Positions 1-13,439 of a stretch of DNA of 64,000 nt are shown here, in pieces; positions within the stretch are counted from its first letter, which is position 1; each line of letters opens with the position of its first letter. The notes under the pieces were generated by a model that saw nothing but the letters and a program-made list of their open reading frames with translations, was not told where the DNA came from and made no database searches. Both the position numbers and the translations under genes were made by a program. The DNA is from Neoceratodus forsteri (taxonomy: Eukaryota > Chordata > Ceratodontiformes > Ceratodontidae), in the NCBI GenBank assembly GCA_016271365.2, contig CM028131.1, positions 173,294,501-173,358,500 on the forward strand, written 5' to 3'.

Positions 1-49
1 AAGGGAGGCCAGTTTTGGGAGAAGACTGCAGATGTTTAAGGTAGCAATT
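1..49. other. unique left flank of the satellite array
   Basis: The first ~49 bases do not match the 60-bp monomer. Recognisable monomer sequence (tagacaccagcgataactct) starts near 50. This makes the left edge of the array visible in the window, although a degenerate monomer further left cannot be excluded. Confidence 0.6.
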
Positions 50-3000
50 TTGACTAGACACCAGCGATAACTCTATTAACAAAAATCATGTTATCTGAGG
101 GTGCAGAGTGCCACTAGACAAAAGGGATAGTTCTATTATCAAAGAATATGTTATCTGAGGGTGCTGGTTGTCACTGGACACCAGGGATAGCTCTATTGAC
201 ACAAAACATGCTACCTGAGAGTGGTGGGTACCACTAGACACCAGGGATAGATCTATTAAGAAAAAACATGTTATCAGAGGGTGCTGGCTGAAACTAGACA
301 CAAGGAATAGCTCTATTAACAAAAAATATGTTATCTGAGGGTGATTGGTGCCACTAGTCACCAGGGATAGTTATATTAACAAAAATCAAGTTATCTTGGG
401 GTGCTGGGTGCAAGTAGACACCAGGGATTGCTCTATTAACAACAAATTATGTTATCTTATTGTGCTGGGTGCAACTAGACACCAGGGATAGTTAAAAGTA
501 ACACAAAATGTTTTATCTGATGGTGCTGGGTGCAACTAGACACCAGGGATATCTCTATTAAAGAAAAGCATGTTATATGATGGTGCTGGGTGCAATTAGA
601 CACCAGGAATAGTTCTATTAAGAAGACATGTGTTATCTAAGTGTGATGCATGCCACTAGACACCAGGGATAGTTCTATTAACAAAAACATGATATCTAGG
701 GGTGCTGGGTGCCACTAGACACCAGGGTGAGGTCTATTAACAACAAACGTGTTACCTGAGGATACTGGGTGTAACTAGACACCAATGATAGCTCTATTGA
801 TGAAAATCTTGTTGTCTGAGGGTGCAGGTTGCCACTAGACAATAGGGATAGTTCTATTAGCAAAACATATGTTATCTGAGGGTGCTGGTTGCCACTAGAC
901 ACCAGGGATAGGTCTATTAACAAACAACATGCTACCTGATGGTGCTGTGTGCCACTAGACACCAGGGATAGTTGTATTAACAAAAAACAAGTTATCTGGG
1001 GTGCTGGGTGCCACTAGACAGCAGGGATAGCTCTATTAACAAAAAACATGTTATCTGATGGTGCTGGGTGCCACTTGACAATAGGGATAATTTTATTAAT
1101 GAAATACATGTTATTTGAGGGTGCTGGCTACCACTAGACAATAGGGATAGGTCTATTAACAAAAAACATGGTATCTGAGGGTGCTGAGTGCACCGAGAAA
1201 CCAGGGATAGCTCTATTAACAAGAAACCAGTGATTGGGGGTGGAGTGTGCCACTAAACAACACATATGGCTCTAGTAACAAAACACATGTTATTTGGTGG
1301 TGCTGGGTGCCACTAGACACCAGGGATAGCTCTATTAACAAAAAACATGTTATCTAGGGGTACTGGGTGCATCTAGGCACCAGGGAGAGCTCTATTAACA
1401 ACAAACGTGTTATCTAAGGGTACTGGGTGCAAGAAGACACCAAGGATAATTCTATTAAAAAAATGCATATAATTTGGGGGTGCTGGATGCCACTAAACAC
1501 CAGCGATAGCTCTATTAACAAAAATCATGTTATCTGAGATGCAGGGTGCCACTAGACAATACGGATAGTTCTAGTAGCAAAGAATATGTTATCTGAGGGT
1601 GCTGGATGCCACTAGACACCATGGATAGCTCTATTAACAAAACACCTGCCACCTGAGGGTGCTGGGTACCACTAGACACCAGGGATAGATCTATTTAGAA
1701 AAAAACATGTTATCAGAGGGTGCTGGGTGAAACTAGACATGAGGAATAGCTCTATTAATAAAAAATATGTTATCTGAGGGTGATGGGTGCCACTAGTCAC
1801 CAGGGATAGTTATATTAACACAAAATAAGTTATGTAGGGGTGCTGGGTACAACTAGACCCCAGGGATAGGTCTATTAACAAAAAACATGTTATCTGAAGG
1901 TGCTGGGTGCAATTCTACACCAGGGATAGCTCAATTAACACAAAATGTGTTGTCTCAGGGTGCTGGGTTCAACTAGACACTAGCGATAGCTCTATTAAAA
2001 ACATATGTTATTTGGGGGTGCTGGATGTCACTAGACACCAGGAATAGCTCTATTAACAAAAACATTTTATCTGAGGGTGCTGGGTGCCACTAGACAATAA
2101 AGATAGCTACATTAACAAAAAAACATGTCATTCGAGGGTGCTGGGTACCACTAGACAATAGGGATAGGTCTATTAACAAAAAACATGTTATCAGAGGGTG
2201 CTGGGTGCAACTTGACACCAGGGATCGCTCTATTACAAAATGCATGTTATTTGGGGTGCCAGATGCCACTAGACACCGGGGATAGCTATATTAACGAAAA
2301 AAGTGTTATTTGAGGGTGCTGGGTGAAACTAGTCACCAGGGATAGTTCTATTAACAAGACACAGGTGATTGGGGTTGGAGGGGGCCACTAGACAACACAT
2401 ATGGCTCTATTAACAAAACACATATTCTTTGATGGTGCTGGGTGCCACTTGAGACCAGGAATAGCTCTATTAACAAAAAACATGTTATCTGAGGATGCTG
2501 GATGCAACTAGACACCTGGGATAGCTCTTTTAACTAAAATGTGTTATCTGAGGGTGTGGGGTGCAACTAGACCACAGGGATAGCTCTATTATCAAAAAAC
2601 ATATTATTTGAGGGTGCTGTGTGCAACTAGACAGCAGAAATAGCTGAATTAACAAAAAAAATGTTATTTTTATGGTGCTGGTTGAAACTAGACAGCAGGG
2701 ATAGCTGTATTAACAAAAAAAATGTTATCTGAAGGTGCAGGGTGCAACTAGATAATAGGCGTAGGTCTATTAACAAAAAACATGGTATCTGAGGGTGCTG
2801 GGAGCCACTAGACCCCAGGGATAGCTCTATTAACAAAAAATATGTTATCTGAGGGTGATGGGTGCTACCATTCGCCAGGGATAGTTCTATTAACAAAAAA
2901 ACAATTTGTCTAGGGTTTCTGGGTGCAACTAGACACCAGGGATAGCTCTATTAACAGAAAATGTGTTATCTGAGCATTCTGGGTGCCAGTAGACACCAGA

Positions 3001-6000
3001 GATAGTTCTATTAACAATAGACATGTTATCTGAGGGTGCTGGGTGCAACTAGACAACAGGGATGGCTCTATTAACAAAAAACATGTTATTTGGGGGTGCT
3101 GGGTACCACTAGACACCAGGGATAGCTCTGCTAACAAAAAACATGTTATCTGAGGGTGTTGGGTGCCACCCAGATAATAGGCATAGGTATAGTAACAAAA
3201 AACATGGTATCTGAGAGTGTTGGGTGCCACTAGGCACCAGGAGTAGTTATATTAACAAACAATGTGTTATCTGACAGTGCTGGGTGCAACTAGACACCAG
3301 GAATAGCTCTATTAAAGAAAAACATGTTATATAAGGGTGTTGCGTGCAATTAGACAGCAAGAATAGTTCTATTAACAAAAAACGTGTTATCTGAGTGTGA
3401 TGGGTGCCACTAGACACCAGGGATAGTTCTATTAACACAAAACATGTTATCTAGGGGTGCTGGGTGCCTCTAGGCACCACAGAGAGCTCTATTAACAACA
3501 AATGTGTTTTCTAAGGGTACTGGGTGCAAGTAGACACCAGGGATAGCTCTATTAAAAAAATGCATATTATTTGGGGGTGTTGGATGCCACTAAACACCAG
3601 CGATAACTCTATTAACAAAAATCATGTTATCTGAGGGTGCAGGGTGCCACTAGACAAAAGGGATAGTTCTATTATCAAAAACCTGCTACCTGAGGGTGGT
3701 GGGTACCACTAGACACCAGGGGTAGAACTATCAAGAAAAAACATGTTATCAGAGGGTGCTGGGTGAAACTTGACATGAGGAATAGCTCTATTAACAAAAA
3801 ATATGTTATCTGAGGGTGATTGGTGCCACTAGTCACCAGGGATAGTTATATTAACAAAAAACAAGTTATCTTGGGGTGCTGGGTGCAAGTAGACACCAGG
3901 GATTGCTCTATTAACAAAAAATAATGTTATCTTATTGTGCTGGGTGCAACTAGACACCAGGGATAGTTCAAGTAACACAAAATGTGTTATCTGATGGTGC
4001 TGGGTGCAACTAGACACCAGGGATATCTCTATTAAAGAAAAGCATGTTATATGATGGTGCTGGGTGCAATTAGACACCAGGAATAGTTCTATTAAGAAGA
4101 AACGTGTTATCTGAGTGTGATGCATGCCACTAGACACCAGGGATAGTTCTATTAACAAAAAGCATGTTATCTAGGGGTGCTGGGTGCCACTAGACACCAG
4201 GGTGAGGTCTATTAACAACAAATGTGTTACCTGAGGATACTGGGTGCAACTAGACATCAATGATAGCTCTATTAACAAAAATCTTGTTGTCTGAGGGTGC
4301 AGGTTACCACTAGACAATAGGGATAGTTCTATTAGCAAAACATATGTTATCTGAGGGTGCTGGTTGCCACTAGACACCAGGGATAGCTCTAGTAACACAA
4401 AACGTGCTACCTGAGGGTGCTAGGTACCAGTAGACACCAGAGATAGCTCTATTAAGAAAAAATGAGTTATCTAAGGGAGCTGGGTGCCACTAGACACCAG
4501 GAATAGCTCTATTAACAAAACATATGTTATCTGAGGGTGCTGTGTGCCACTAGACACCAGAGATAGTTGTATTAACAAAAAACAAGTTCTCTGGGGTGCT
4601 GGTTGCCACTAGACAGCAGGGATAGCTCTATTAACAAAAAACATCTTATCTGATGGTTCTGGGTGCCACTAGACAATAGGGATAGTTTTATTAACGAAAT
4701 GCATGTTATTTGAGGGTGCTGGCTACCACTAGACAATAGGGATAGGTCTATTAACAAAAAACATGGTATCTGAGGGTGCTGAGTGCGCCTAGACACCAGG
4801 GATAGCTCTATTAACAAGAAACCGGTGATTGGGGGTGGAGTGTGCCACTAAACAACACATATGGCTCTAGTAACAAAACACATGTTATTTGGTGGTGCTG
4901 GGTGCCTCTAGACACCAGGGATAGCTCTATTAACAAAAAACATGTTATCTAGGGGTACTGGGTGCATCTATGCACCAGGGAGAGCACTATTAACAACAAA
5001 CATGTTATCTAGGGGTACTGGGTGCAAGAAGACACCAAGGATAACTCTATTAAAAAAATGCATATTATTTGGGGGTGTTGGATGCCACTAAACACCAGCG
5101 ATAGCTCTATTAACAAAAATCATGTTATCTGAGAGTGCAGGGTGCCACTAGACAATACAGATAGTTCTATTAGTAAAGAATATGTTATCTGAGGGTGCTG
5201 GTTGCCACTAGACACCCATGGATAGCTCTATTAACAAAAACCTGTCACCTGAGGGTGCTGGCTACCACTAGACACCAGGGATAGATCTATTTAGAAAAAA
5301 TGTGTTATCAGAGAGTGCTGGGTGAAACTAGACATGAGGAATAGCTCTATTAACAAAAATATGTTATCTGAGGGTGATGGGTGCCACTAGTCCCAGGGAT
5401 AGTTATATTAACAAAAATAAGTTATGTAGGGGTGCTGGGTGCAACTAGACCCCAGGGATAGTTCTATTAACAAAAAATATGTTATCTGAGGGTGCTGGGT
5501 GCAATTATACACCAGGGATAGCTCAATTAACAGAAAATGTGTTGTCTCAGGGTGCTGTGTGCAACTAGACACTAGCGATAGCTCTATTAAAAACACATGT
5601 TATTTGGGGGTGCTGGGTGTCACTAGACACCAGGAATAGCTCTATTAACAAAAAACATGTTATCTGAGGGCGCTGGGTGCCACTAGACAATAAAAATAGT
5701 TACATTAACAAAAACATGTCATTTGAGGGTGCTGGGTACCACTAGACAATAGGGATAGGTCTATTAATTATAAACATGTTATCTGAGGGTGCTGGATGCA
5801 ACTAGACACCTGGGATAGTTCTATTAACTATAAACATGTTATCTGAGGGTGCTGGATGCAACTAGACACCTGGGATAGTTCTATTAACTATAAACATGTT
5901 ATCTGAGGGTGCTGGATGCAACTAGACACCTGGGATAGTTCTATTAACTATAAACATGTTATCTGAGGGTGCTGGATGCAACTACACACCTGGGATAGCT

Positions 6001-6560
6001 CTTTTAACAAAAAATGTGTTATCTGAGGGTGTTGGGTGCAACAGGGCACCAGGGATAACTCTATTATCAAAAATCATGTTATCTGAGAGAGCAGGGTGCA
6101 ACTAGACAATAGGGATAGTTCTATTAGCAAAAAATATGTAATCTGAGGTTGCTGGTTGCCACTAGACACCTGGGATAGCTCTTTTAACTAAAATGTGTTA
6201 TCTGAGGGTGCGGGGTGCAACTAGACCACAGGGATAGCTCTATTAACAAAAAACATATTATTTGAGGGTGCTGTGTGCAACTAGACAGCAGAAATAGCTG
6301 TATTAACAAAGAACATGTTATTTTTACGGTGCTGGTTGTAACTAGACAGCAGGGATAGCTGTATTAACAAAAAAAATGTTTTCTGACGGTGCTGGGTGTA
6401 ACTAGATAATAGGCGTAGGTCTGTTAACAAAAAACATGGTATCTGAGGGTGCTGGGAGCCACTAGACCCCAGGGATAGCTCTATTAACAAAAAATATGTT
6501 ATCTGAGGGTGATGGGTACCACTATTCACCAGGAATAGTTCTATTAACAAAAAACAAATT
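50..6560 (+). repeat. two copies of a ~3.6-kb higher-order unit
   Basis: Monomer variants in the first 2.9 kb reappear in the same order about 3.54-3.6 kb later. Examples: the ccagcgataactct monomer at 61 and 3,597; the variant ending cactaaacaacacatatgg at 1,251 and 4,846; and the agaccacagggatagctc variant near 2,570 and 6,225. The offset changes from about 3,536 to 3,595, which is one monomer gained or lost. The second unit differs by a local expansion at 5,766-5,999. Confidence 0.8.
5766..5999 (+). repeat. local run of near-identical 60-bp monomers
   Basis: Four consecutive monomers carry the private variant ctataaacatgttatctgag followed by gctggatgcaactagacacc and tgggatagtt. Three of the printed lines are almost letter-identical, which is unlike the usual neighbour divergence. 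A recent single-monomer amplification is the simplest reading. Confidence 0.9.
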
Positions 6561-9500
6561 ATCTAGGGGTGCTGGGTGCTACTAGACACCAGGAATAGCT
6601 CTATTAACAAAAAACATGTTATCTGAAAGTGCTGGGTGCCACTAGACAATAAAGATAGTTACATTAACAAAAAACATGTTATTTGAATGTGCTGGGTACC
6701 ACTAGACAATAGGGATAGGGCGATTAACAAAAAACATGTTATCTGAGGGTGCTGGGTGCAACTAGACACCAGGGATTGCTCTATTAACAAGAAACAGGTG
6801 ATTGGGGTTGGAGGGGGCCACTAGACAACACATAAGGCTCTATTAACAAAATACATATTCTTTGGTGGTGCTGGGTGCCACTAGACACCAGGAATAGCTC
6901 TATTAACAAGAAATGTGTTATCTGAGGGTGATGGGTGAAACTAGTCAACCAGGGATAGCTCTATTAACAAAACACATGTTATCTAGGGGTGGTGGGTGCA
7001 TCTAGACACCAGGGAAAGCTCTATTAACAGAAAATGTGTTATCTGAGCATGCTGCTTGAAACTAGACACCAGGGATAGTTCTATTAACAAAAAACATGTT
7101 ATCTGAGGGTGCTGGATGCAACTAGACACCTGGGATAGCTCTTTTAACAAAAAATGTATTATCTGAGGGTTCAGGGTGCAACTAGACCACAGGGATAGCT
7201 CTATTAACAAAAACATATTATTTGAGGGTGCTGGGTGCAACTGGACAGCAGAAATAGCTGTATTAGCAAAAAGCATGCTATCTAGGGGTGCTGGGTGCCA
7301 CTAGACACCAGGGTGAGGTCTATTAACAACAAACGTGTTATCTGAAGATACTGTGTGCATCTAGACACCAAGGATAACTCTATTAACAAAACCCATGTTA
7401 TTTGGGGGTGTTTGATGCCACTAGACACCAGCAATAGCTCTATTAACAAAAATCTTGTTATCTAAGGGTGCAAGGTGAGACTAGACAATAGGGATAGTTC
7501 TATTAGCAAAGAATATGTTATCTGAGGGTGCTGGTTGTCACTAGACACCATGGATAGCTCTATTAACACAAACACTGCTACCTGAGGGTGCTGGGTACCA
7601 CTAGACACCAGAGATAGCTCTATTAAGAAAAAACAAGTTAGCTAAGGGAGCTGGTTGCCACTAGACACCAGGAATAGCTCTATTAACATAAAATATGTTA
7701 TCTGAGGGTGATGGGTGCCACTATTCACCAGGGATAGTTCTATTAACAAGAAACAATTTATCTAGGGGTGCAGGGTCCAACTAGACACCAGGGCTTTCTC
7801 TATTAATAAAAAACTTGTTATCTGAGGGTGCTGGGTGTCACTAGGCACCAGGGATAGTTGTATTAACAAAAAAGAAGTTATCTAGGGGTGCCGGGTACAA
7901 CTAGACACGAGGGATAGCTCTATTAACAAAAAACATGTTTTCTGAGGGTGCTGGGTGCCACTAGACGATAGGGATAGGTCTATTAACAAAAAACATGTTA
8001 TCTGAGGGTGCTGAGTGCAACTAGACACCTAGGATAGCTCTATTAACAAGAAACTTGTGATTGGGGGTGGAGGGTGCCACTATACAACACATATGGCTCT
8101 AGTAACAAAACACATGTTATTTGGTGGTGCTGGGTGCCACTAGACAGCAGGAATAGCTCTATTAACAAAAAATGTGTTATCTGAGGGTGATGGGTGCCAC
8201 TAGTCACCAGGGATAGCTCTATTAAGAAAACACGTGTTATCTGGTGGTGCTGGGTGCAACTAGACACCAGGGATAGCTATATTAACAAAAAATGTGGTAT
8301 CTGAGCATGCTGGGTGAAACTAGACACCCAGGATAATTCTGTTAACAAAAAACATGTTATCTGAGGGTGCTGAATGCCACTAGACCCCTGGGATTGCTCT
8401 TTTAACAAAAAATATGTTATCTGAGGTTGCTGGGTGCAACTAGATTCCAGGGATTGCTCTTTTAACAAAAAACATATTATTTGAGGGTGCTGGGTGCAGC
8501 TAGACAGCAGAAATAGCTGTATTAACAAAAAAAGTCTTATTTTTAGGGTGCTGGGTGCAACTAGACAGCAGGGATAGCTCTATTAACAAAACAAAAATTG
8601 TTATCTGATGGCGCTGGGTGCAACTAATGACCAGTGATGGGCTCTATTAACAAAACACATGTTATTTGGGGGTGCTGGGTACCACTAGACACCAGGGATA
8701 GCTCTACTAACAAAAAACATGTTATGTGAGGGTGCTGGGTGCCACTAGAAAATAGGCATAGGTATACTAACAAAAACATTTTATCTGAGGGTGCTGGGTG
8801 CCACTAGACACGAGGAATAGTTCTATTAACAAAAACCGTGTTATCTGAGTGTGAAGGGTGCCACTAGACACCAGGGATAGCTCTATTAACAACAAATGTG
8901 TCATCTAAGGGTACTGGGTGCAAGTAGACACCAGGGATAACGCTATTAAAAAATGTATCTTATTTGGGGTGTTGGATGCCACTAGACATCAAAGATAGCT
9001 ATATTAACAAAAATCATGTTATCTGAGGATGCAGGGTGCCACTAGACAGTACGGATAGTTATATTAGCAAAGAATATGTTATCTGAGGGTGCTGGTTGCC
9101 ACTAGACACCAGAGATAGCTCTATTAACACAAAACCTGCTACCTGAGGGTGCTGGGTACCACTAGACACCAGAGATAGATCTATTAAGAAAAAATGTGTT
9201 ATCACAGGGTGCTGGGTAAAACTAGACAACAGGAATAACTCTATTAACAAAAAATATGTTATCTGAGTGTGATGGGTGCCACAAGTCACCAGGGATAGTT
9301 ATATTAACAAAAAACAAGTTATCTAGCGGTGCTGGGTGCAACTAGACACCAGTGATTGCTCTATTAACAAAACATTATGTTATCTTACTGTGCTCGGTCT
9401 AACTAGACACCAGGGATAGTTCTATTAACAAAAAAATTGTTATCTTAGGGTGCTGGGTGCAACTAGACACCAGGGATAGCACTATTAAAAATGCAAGTTA

Positions 9501-11900
9501 TTTGGGGGGTGCTGGGTGCCATTAGACAATAGGAATCATTCCATTAACAAACAAAAATGATATCAGATGGTGCTGGGTGCCACAAGACAATAGTTATAGC
9601 TCTATTAACAAAAAATGTGCTATCTGAGGGTGATGGGTGCTACTAGTCCCCAGGGATAGCTCTATTAACAAGAAATGTGCTATTTAGGGGTGCTGGGAGC
9701 AAGTAGACACCGTGGATAGCTCTATTAACACAAGATATGTTTTTTGGGGCATGGTGGGTGTAACTAGACCACAGGGATAGTTCTATTAACAAAAAACATG
9801 TTATCTGAGTGTGCTGGGTGCAATTATACACCAGGGATAGCTCAATTAACAGAAAATGTGTTGTCTCTGGGTGCTGGGTGCAACTAGACACTAGCGATAG
9901 CTCTATTAAAAACAAATGTTATTTGGGGGTGATGGGTGCCACTAGACACAAGGGATAGCTCTTTTAAAAAATGAATGTTACTTGGGGGTGCTGGGTGCCA
10001 CCAGACACCAGGGAGAGCTCTATTAAAAACAAACATGTTATCTGAGGGTACTGGGTGCAACTAGACCCCAGGGATAGTTCTTTAACAAGAAACATGTTAT
10101 CCGAGGGTGCTGGGTGCAACTAGACACCAGGGATAGCACTATTAACAAAAAAACATGTTATCCAAGGATGCTGGGTGCCACAAGACAATAGGGATAGCTC
10201 TATTAACAAAAAAAGTGTTATTCGAGGGTGATGGGTGCCACTAGTCATAAGGGATAGCTCTTTTAACAAAACATGTGCTTTCTAGGGGTGCTGGGTTAAA
10301 CTAGACACCAGGGATAGCTCTATTAACAAAAAATGTGTTACCTGAGGATGCTGTGTGCAACTAGACACCAGGGATAGTTCTGTTGACAAAAAATAAGTTA
10401 TCTGAGGTGCTGGGTGCCACTAGATAACAGGACTAGGTCTATTAACAAAAATTGTGTTATCTGAGGGTGATGGGTTCCACTAGTCGCCATGGATAGGTCT
10501 ACTAACAAAAAATATATTATCTAGGGGTGCTGGGTGCTACTAGACACCAGGAATAGCTCTATTAACTAAAAACATGTTATCTGAGGATGCTGGGTGCAAC
10601 TAGACACCTGGTATACCTCAATTAAAAAGCACATGTTATTTGGGGGTGCTGGGTGCCAATAGACACCAGGGATAGCTCTATTAACAAAAAACATGTTATC
10701 TGTGGTAGTGTGGGTGCTGGGTGCCACTAGACAATAGGGATATTTCTATTAATAAAAAACATGCTATCTGAGGATGCTGGTTGCCACTAGACAATTGGGA
10801 CAGTTCTATTAACAAAAAACATGTTAGTCTGAGGGTGGAGGGTGCCACTAGACACCAGGGATGGCTCTATTAACAAAACTCATGTTATTGGGGAGTGCAG
10901 GGTGCCACTAGACACCAGGAATAGCTCTATTAACAAGAAATGTGTTATCTGAGGGTGATGGGTGCCACTAGTCACCAAGGATAGTTCTATTAACAAATAA
11001 CATGTTATGTAATGGTGCTGGGTGCAAATAGACTCCAGGGATAGCTCAATTAACAAAACATGTGTTATCTGAGGATGCTGTGTACAACTAGACACCAGGA
11101 ATAGTTCTATTAACAAAACGCATGTTATATAGGGGTGTTGGATGCCACTAGTCACCAGCGAAAAATCTATTAACAAAAATCATGTTATCTAAGGGTGCAA
11201 GGTGAGACTAGACAATAGGGATAGTCTAGTAGTAAAGAATATGTTATCTGAGGGTGCTGGTTGCCACTAGACACCACTAATAGCTCTATTAACACAAAAC
11301 GTGCTACCTGAGGGTGCTGGGTACCACTAGATACCAGGGATAGCTCTATTTAGAAAAAACATGTTATCTGAGGGTGATGGGTGCCACTAGTCACCAGGAA
11401 TAGCTCTATTAACAAAAAACATGTTATCTAGGGGTGCTGAATGCCTCTAGGCACCAGGGAGAGATCTATTAACAACAAACTTGTTATCTAAGGGTACTGG
11501 GTGCAAGTAGACACAAGGGATAGCTCTATTAAAAAAATGGATATTATTTAAGGGTGTTGGATGCCACTAAACACCAGCGATAGCTCTATTAACAAAAATC
11601 ATGTTATCTGAGTGTGCAGGGTGCCACTAGACAATACGGATAGTTCTATTAGCAAAGAATATGTTATCTGAGGGTGCTGGTTGCCACTAGACACCAGGGA
11701 TAGCTCTATTAACACAAAATCTGCCACCTGAGGGTGCTGGGTACCCCTAGACACCAGGGATAGATCTATTAAGAAAAAACGTGTTATCAGAGCATGCTGG
11801 GTGAAACTAGACACGAGAAACAGCTCTATTAACAAAAAAATATGTTATCTTAGGGTGCTGGGTGCCACTAGACACCAGTGATAGCTCTATTTACAAAATA

Positions 11901-12340
11901 GTGTCAGTGGCTCAGTAAGTAGCACACTCGCCTCTGAGGCCGGGAGATCAGAGGGCTGTGGGTTCAGTTCCCACATCTGGCACTTGGGTTAATATCCCAG
12001 TACTGACACTGTAATGCAGCATGAGAGGGGTGCTGCATTTCTGAGGTGCCGTCTTTCAGATGAGACGTTAAACCGAGGTCCCATCTGCCAGGATTGGTGG
12101 TAGTTCAGGTGGATGTTAAAGATCCCATGGCACTTATCGAAAAAGAGTAGGGGAATTTCCCCGGTGTCCTGGCCAAATTTCCCTCATTCATTAAAAATAC
12201 CACCAACAGCTTAATCTGGTTCAAGGTCAGTTGGCATTCATCTGTTTCCCCCTCCCCCGGGTCGTGCCTGAAAATAGGCAGGATTTGTCTAGTGCACTTA
12301 CCCGGTCAACAAAAGCTAAATAAATAAATAAATAAATAAA
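11901..12340 (+). mobile_element. tRNA-derived SINE (V-SINE-like), copy in proximal duplicate
   Basis: This is a complete-looking SINE embedded in the satellite. The tRNA-like head has an A-box-like tggctcagtaagtag near 11,908 and a B-box-like gggttcagttcccac near 11,960, which form an internal RNA polymerase III promoter. The body contains ttcagatgagacgttaaacc (12,056) and aaagagtagggg (12,142), a conserved central domain that I recognise as V-SINE type. The tail is (AAAT)n from about 12,315. The polymerase is expected to come from a partner LINE; the SINE codes for no protein. The same insertion occurs at 27,685. Subfamily name is not assigned. Confidence 0.9.
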
Positions 12341-13439
12341 GCATGTTATCCGAGGGTGCTGGGTGCCACTAGACAATAGGAATCATTCCATTAACAAAAA
12401 GCATGTTATCTGAGGGTGCAGGGTGCCACAAAACAATAGGGATAGATCTATTAACAAAATATTTGTTTTCTGAGGGTGCTGGGTGCTACTAGTCACCATG
12501 GATAACTCTATTAACACAAGATTTGTTATTTGGGGTGTGCTGGGAGCAACTAGACCCCAGGAATAGTTCTATTAACAAAATTCATGTTATCTGAGGGTGC
12601 TGGGTTCTACTAGACACCAGGGATAGCTCTATTAACAAAAACATGTTATCTAGGGGGTGATGGGTGCCACTAGACACCAGGGATAGCTCTATTAAGAAAG
12701 AACATGTTATCTAGGGGTGCTGGGTGCCACTAGACACCAGGCAAAGCTCTATTAACAGCAAAAGTTTTATCTGAGGGGGCTGGGTTCAATTAGACACCAG
12801 GGATAGCTCTATTAACAAAATTCATGTTATCTGAGTGTGCTGGTTGCCACTAGACACCAGGGATAGCTCTATTAACACAAAACATGCTACCTGAGGTTGA
12901 TGGGTACCACTAGTCAACAGGGATAACTCTATTTACAAAACACATGTTATCTAGGGGTGCTGGATGCCAAGAGACACCAGTGAAAACTCTATTAAGAAAA
13001 ATCATGTTATCTGAGGGTGCAGGGTGCCACTAGACAATAGGGATAGTTCTATTAGCAAAGAATATGTTATCTGAGGGTGCTGGTTGCCACTAGACACCAG
13101 GGATTGCTCTATTAGCACAAAACATGCTACCTGAGGGTGCTGCATACCACTAGATACCAGGGATAGCTCTATTAAGAAAAAACATGTTATCTGAGGGTGT
13201 GGGTGCAACTAGGCACCAGGAATAGCTCGATTAACAAAAAATATGTTATCTGAGGGTGATGGGTGCCACTAGTCACCAGGGATAGTTCTATTAACAAAAA
13301 ACATGTTATCTAGGGATGCTGGGTGCAACTAGACACCAGGGATTGCTCTATTAACAAAAAAAATATTTTAGCTGATGGTGCTGGGTACAGCTAGACACCA
13401 GGGATAGTTCTATTAACAAAAAAACTTGTTATCTTAGGG

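Noticed and set aside
11901..12000. A functional tRNA gene at the SINE head
   Set aside because: A- and B-box-like motifs are present, but the sequence continues into a SINE body and A-rich tail, and it cannot be folded into a proper cloverleaf by eye. The same applies to 27,685 and 55,825.
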